15,418 nt of DNA, from positions 1 to 15,418 of the forward strand of contig NZ_LGDV01000254.1 of assembly GCF_001280015.1 (NCBI RefSeq), in the 5' to 3' direction. The notes under the pieces are model-generated. The model was not told where the DNA came from. It was given only the letters and a program-made list of their open reading frames with translations, and searched no databases. Origin of the DNA: Streptomyces sp. MMG1121 (GTDB lineage: Bacteria > Actinomycetota > Actinomycetes > Streptomycetales > Streptomycetaceae). How positions within the stretch are numbered: the stretch's first letter is position 1; each line of letters starts with the position of its first letter. A program made the translations under genes and the position numbers. Below are positions 14,682-15,418 of this stretch, piece by piece.

Positions 14682-15401
14682 GTGCAGGACAACGCGACAG
14701 AGGTGACCGCGGCCGGTATCGCCCGGCTCGCCGGAGTGGGCCGCGCCGCCGTCAGTAACTGGCGCCGCCGGCACGTCGACTTCCCCAAGCCGGTCGGCGG
14801 CACCGAGACCAGCCCGTCCTTCGCGCTCGCCGCGGTCGAGGCCTGGCTGCGCAAGCAGGGCAAACTCGCCGAGGTGCCGCTGCGGGAGCGCGTCTGGCAG
14901 CAATTGGTCGGCCATCCCGAGGGGCCGCTGACCGCCCTGGTGCACACGGGCTGCGTGCTGCTGCTGATCCACGAACGCCCCACCGTCTGGCTCGATGCGA
15001 GCGCGGGCTCGGACGAACGCCTGGCCGCGATGCTGCCCGGCGCGCTGGAGCGGGTGCTGACCTCACGCTTCGGTGGCACCTCGGGGCGAGGGGGGCGCGA
15101 TGGAGTGCGTGCGGACGCTGATGCGGGCGCCGGGTCGACTGTGAACCCGGCTGGCGGTGATCGGGGTGTGAACACGTTCGGTGGGGCGCAGGGTGTGAAC
15201 ACGTCTCGTTCGGCGCGGGGTGTTAACACTGGTTCGACCGCGGCCGGTGTGAACGTGGCGCCCGCGACTCCCGGTGTGAACTCGGCGCTCACGCCGCCCA
15301 GTGTGAACACGGAACCCAAGCCGGCCGCTGTGAACCCTTCACAGCCGCAGCACCCTGTGAACACCCCGCCCGTTGTTCACAGCCCGCCCACCCTTCACGC
15401 C
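14682..15401 (+). CDS. HTH-containing protein, N-terminal part of a probable N-6 DNA methylase-family gene (partial)
   Basis: The frame is open from GTG 14682 to the end of genuine sequence, giving 240 codons without a stop. AGGGGAG (14667-14673) is a good ribosome site 8 nt upstream. The product starts VQDNATEVTAAGIARLAG and has a helix-turn-helix: GIARLAGVGRAAVSNWRRR (about 12-30), a FPKPVGG turn (36-42), and a helix ending VEAWLRKQGK (about 54-63), resembling excisionase/AlpA-like DNA-binding domains. Residues 65-128 are a helical domain. From residue 154 the chain becomes a low-complexity linker of nine 9-residue units starting Val-Asn. I recognise the N-terminus as like Streptomyces proteins with a downstream N6_Mtase domain, but that catalytic part lies beyond the window, so the methylase assignment is unproven. 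Confidence 0.65.
15141..15383 (+). repeat. Nine-unit 27-nt periodic array with TGTGAAC core inside the CDS
   Basis: GTGAAC starts at 15141, 15168, 15195, 15249, 15276, 15303, 15330 and 15357, with GTTAAC at 15222: nine units at exactly 27-nt spacing. The base before each is always T. The consensus is about GGTGTGAACACG; unit four contains the perfect palindrome GTGTTAACAC (15220-15229). Units encode Val-Asn plus seven variable residues, first Gly-rich, later Pro/Ala-rich. An inverted copy GTTCACA follows at 15375-15381. Confidence 0.92.
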
Positions 15402-15418
15402 CTGTCTCTTATACACAT
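15402..15418. other. Untrimmed Tn5/Nextera mosaic-end adapter at contig end
   Basis: The final 17 bases CTGTCTCTTATACACAT are identical to the first 17 of the 19-base Nextera transposase mosaic end (CTGTCTCTTATACACATCT). The AT-rich run is unlike the surrounding GC-rich coding sequence. It is library adapter and not part of the genome, so the in-frame codons here should be ignored. Confidence 0.95.

Noticed and set aside
13915..14706. Plus-strand frame opposite the two-module secreted protein
   Set aside because: The minus strand shows a signal peptide and two homologous modules with a promoter and ribosome site; the plus frame lacks these and runs across the start of the methylase-like gene in another frame.
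15141..15383. PHO box (PhoP direct repeats, GTTCACC core)
   Set aside because: The reverse complement GTTCACA resembles the PHO-box core, but Streptomyces PHO boxes use 11-nt direct-repeat units near promoters. Here the period is 27 nt inside a coding region and the following base is A rather than C.
15141..15383. CRISPR array
   Set aside because: The conserved core is only about 7-10 nt with a 27-nt period, lies in an open frame, and there are no cas genes.
15402..15418. Genuine AT-rich genomic sequence or transposon end
   Set aside because: It is identical to the commercial Tn5 mosaic-end adapter and stops at the contig end, so an untrimmed library adapter explains it fully.

Overview
The window is actinobacterial chromosomal DNA, almost certainly Streptomyces. 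Base composition is very GC-rich with strong G/C preference at third codon positions, GTG and TTG starts are common, lipoboxes are of the Streptomyces type, and the anchor gene is a full-length mfd. It looks like ordinary core chromosome rather than an island: there is no transposase, integrase, tRNA, rRNA or CRISPR array. The last 17 bases match the Tn5/Nextera mosaic-end adapter, so the right edge is a contig end with untrimmed adapter.

Left part (1-5923): a non-coding stretch, a leftward DHA2-type MFS drug/H+ antiporter, a 491-bp divergent intergenic region, then a two-gene ABC export operon (ATPase plus a duplicated FtsX/MacB-type permease, ATGA start-stop overlap). Middle (5924-10168): a perfect 20-bp-stem terminator, a 23-bp tandem duplication and an exact Streptomyces DnaA box, then mfd, which is followed 21 nt later by a TTG-started MerR regulator. 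Tail-to-tail with it is an SDR oxidoreductase with a repetitive N-terminus and a MerR-style inverted repeat just upstream of its start.

Right part (11243-15418): a lipoprotein with an HNH (GmrSD C-terminal/DUF1524-like) nuclease domain, a probably leaderless GNAT-like acetyltransferase, a palindrome-rich convergent terminator zone, a lipoprotein with a PknH_C-like sensor domain, a secreted protein built from two copies of a ~70-residue two-cysteine module, and, diverging from it, the 5' part of a gene whose product starts with a helix-turn-helix and resembles the N-terminus of Streptomyces N-6 DNA methylase-family proteins.

The most striking observation is inside that last gene. Nine copies of T-GTGAAC (one is T-GTTAAC) occur at exactly 27-nt spacing (15141 to 15357). 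The base before each copy is always T although it is the wobble base of different codons (ACT, GGT, AGT, GCT, CCT). That suggests selection on the DNA or RNA motif, an iteron-like array within a coding region, and not only on the Val-Asn peptide repeat. One further TGTGAAC lies in the spacer of the predicted promoter of the divergent secreted-protein gene.
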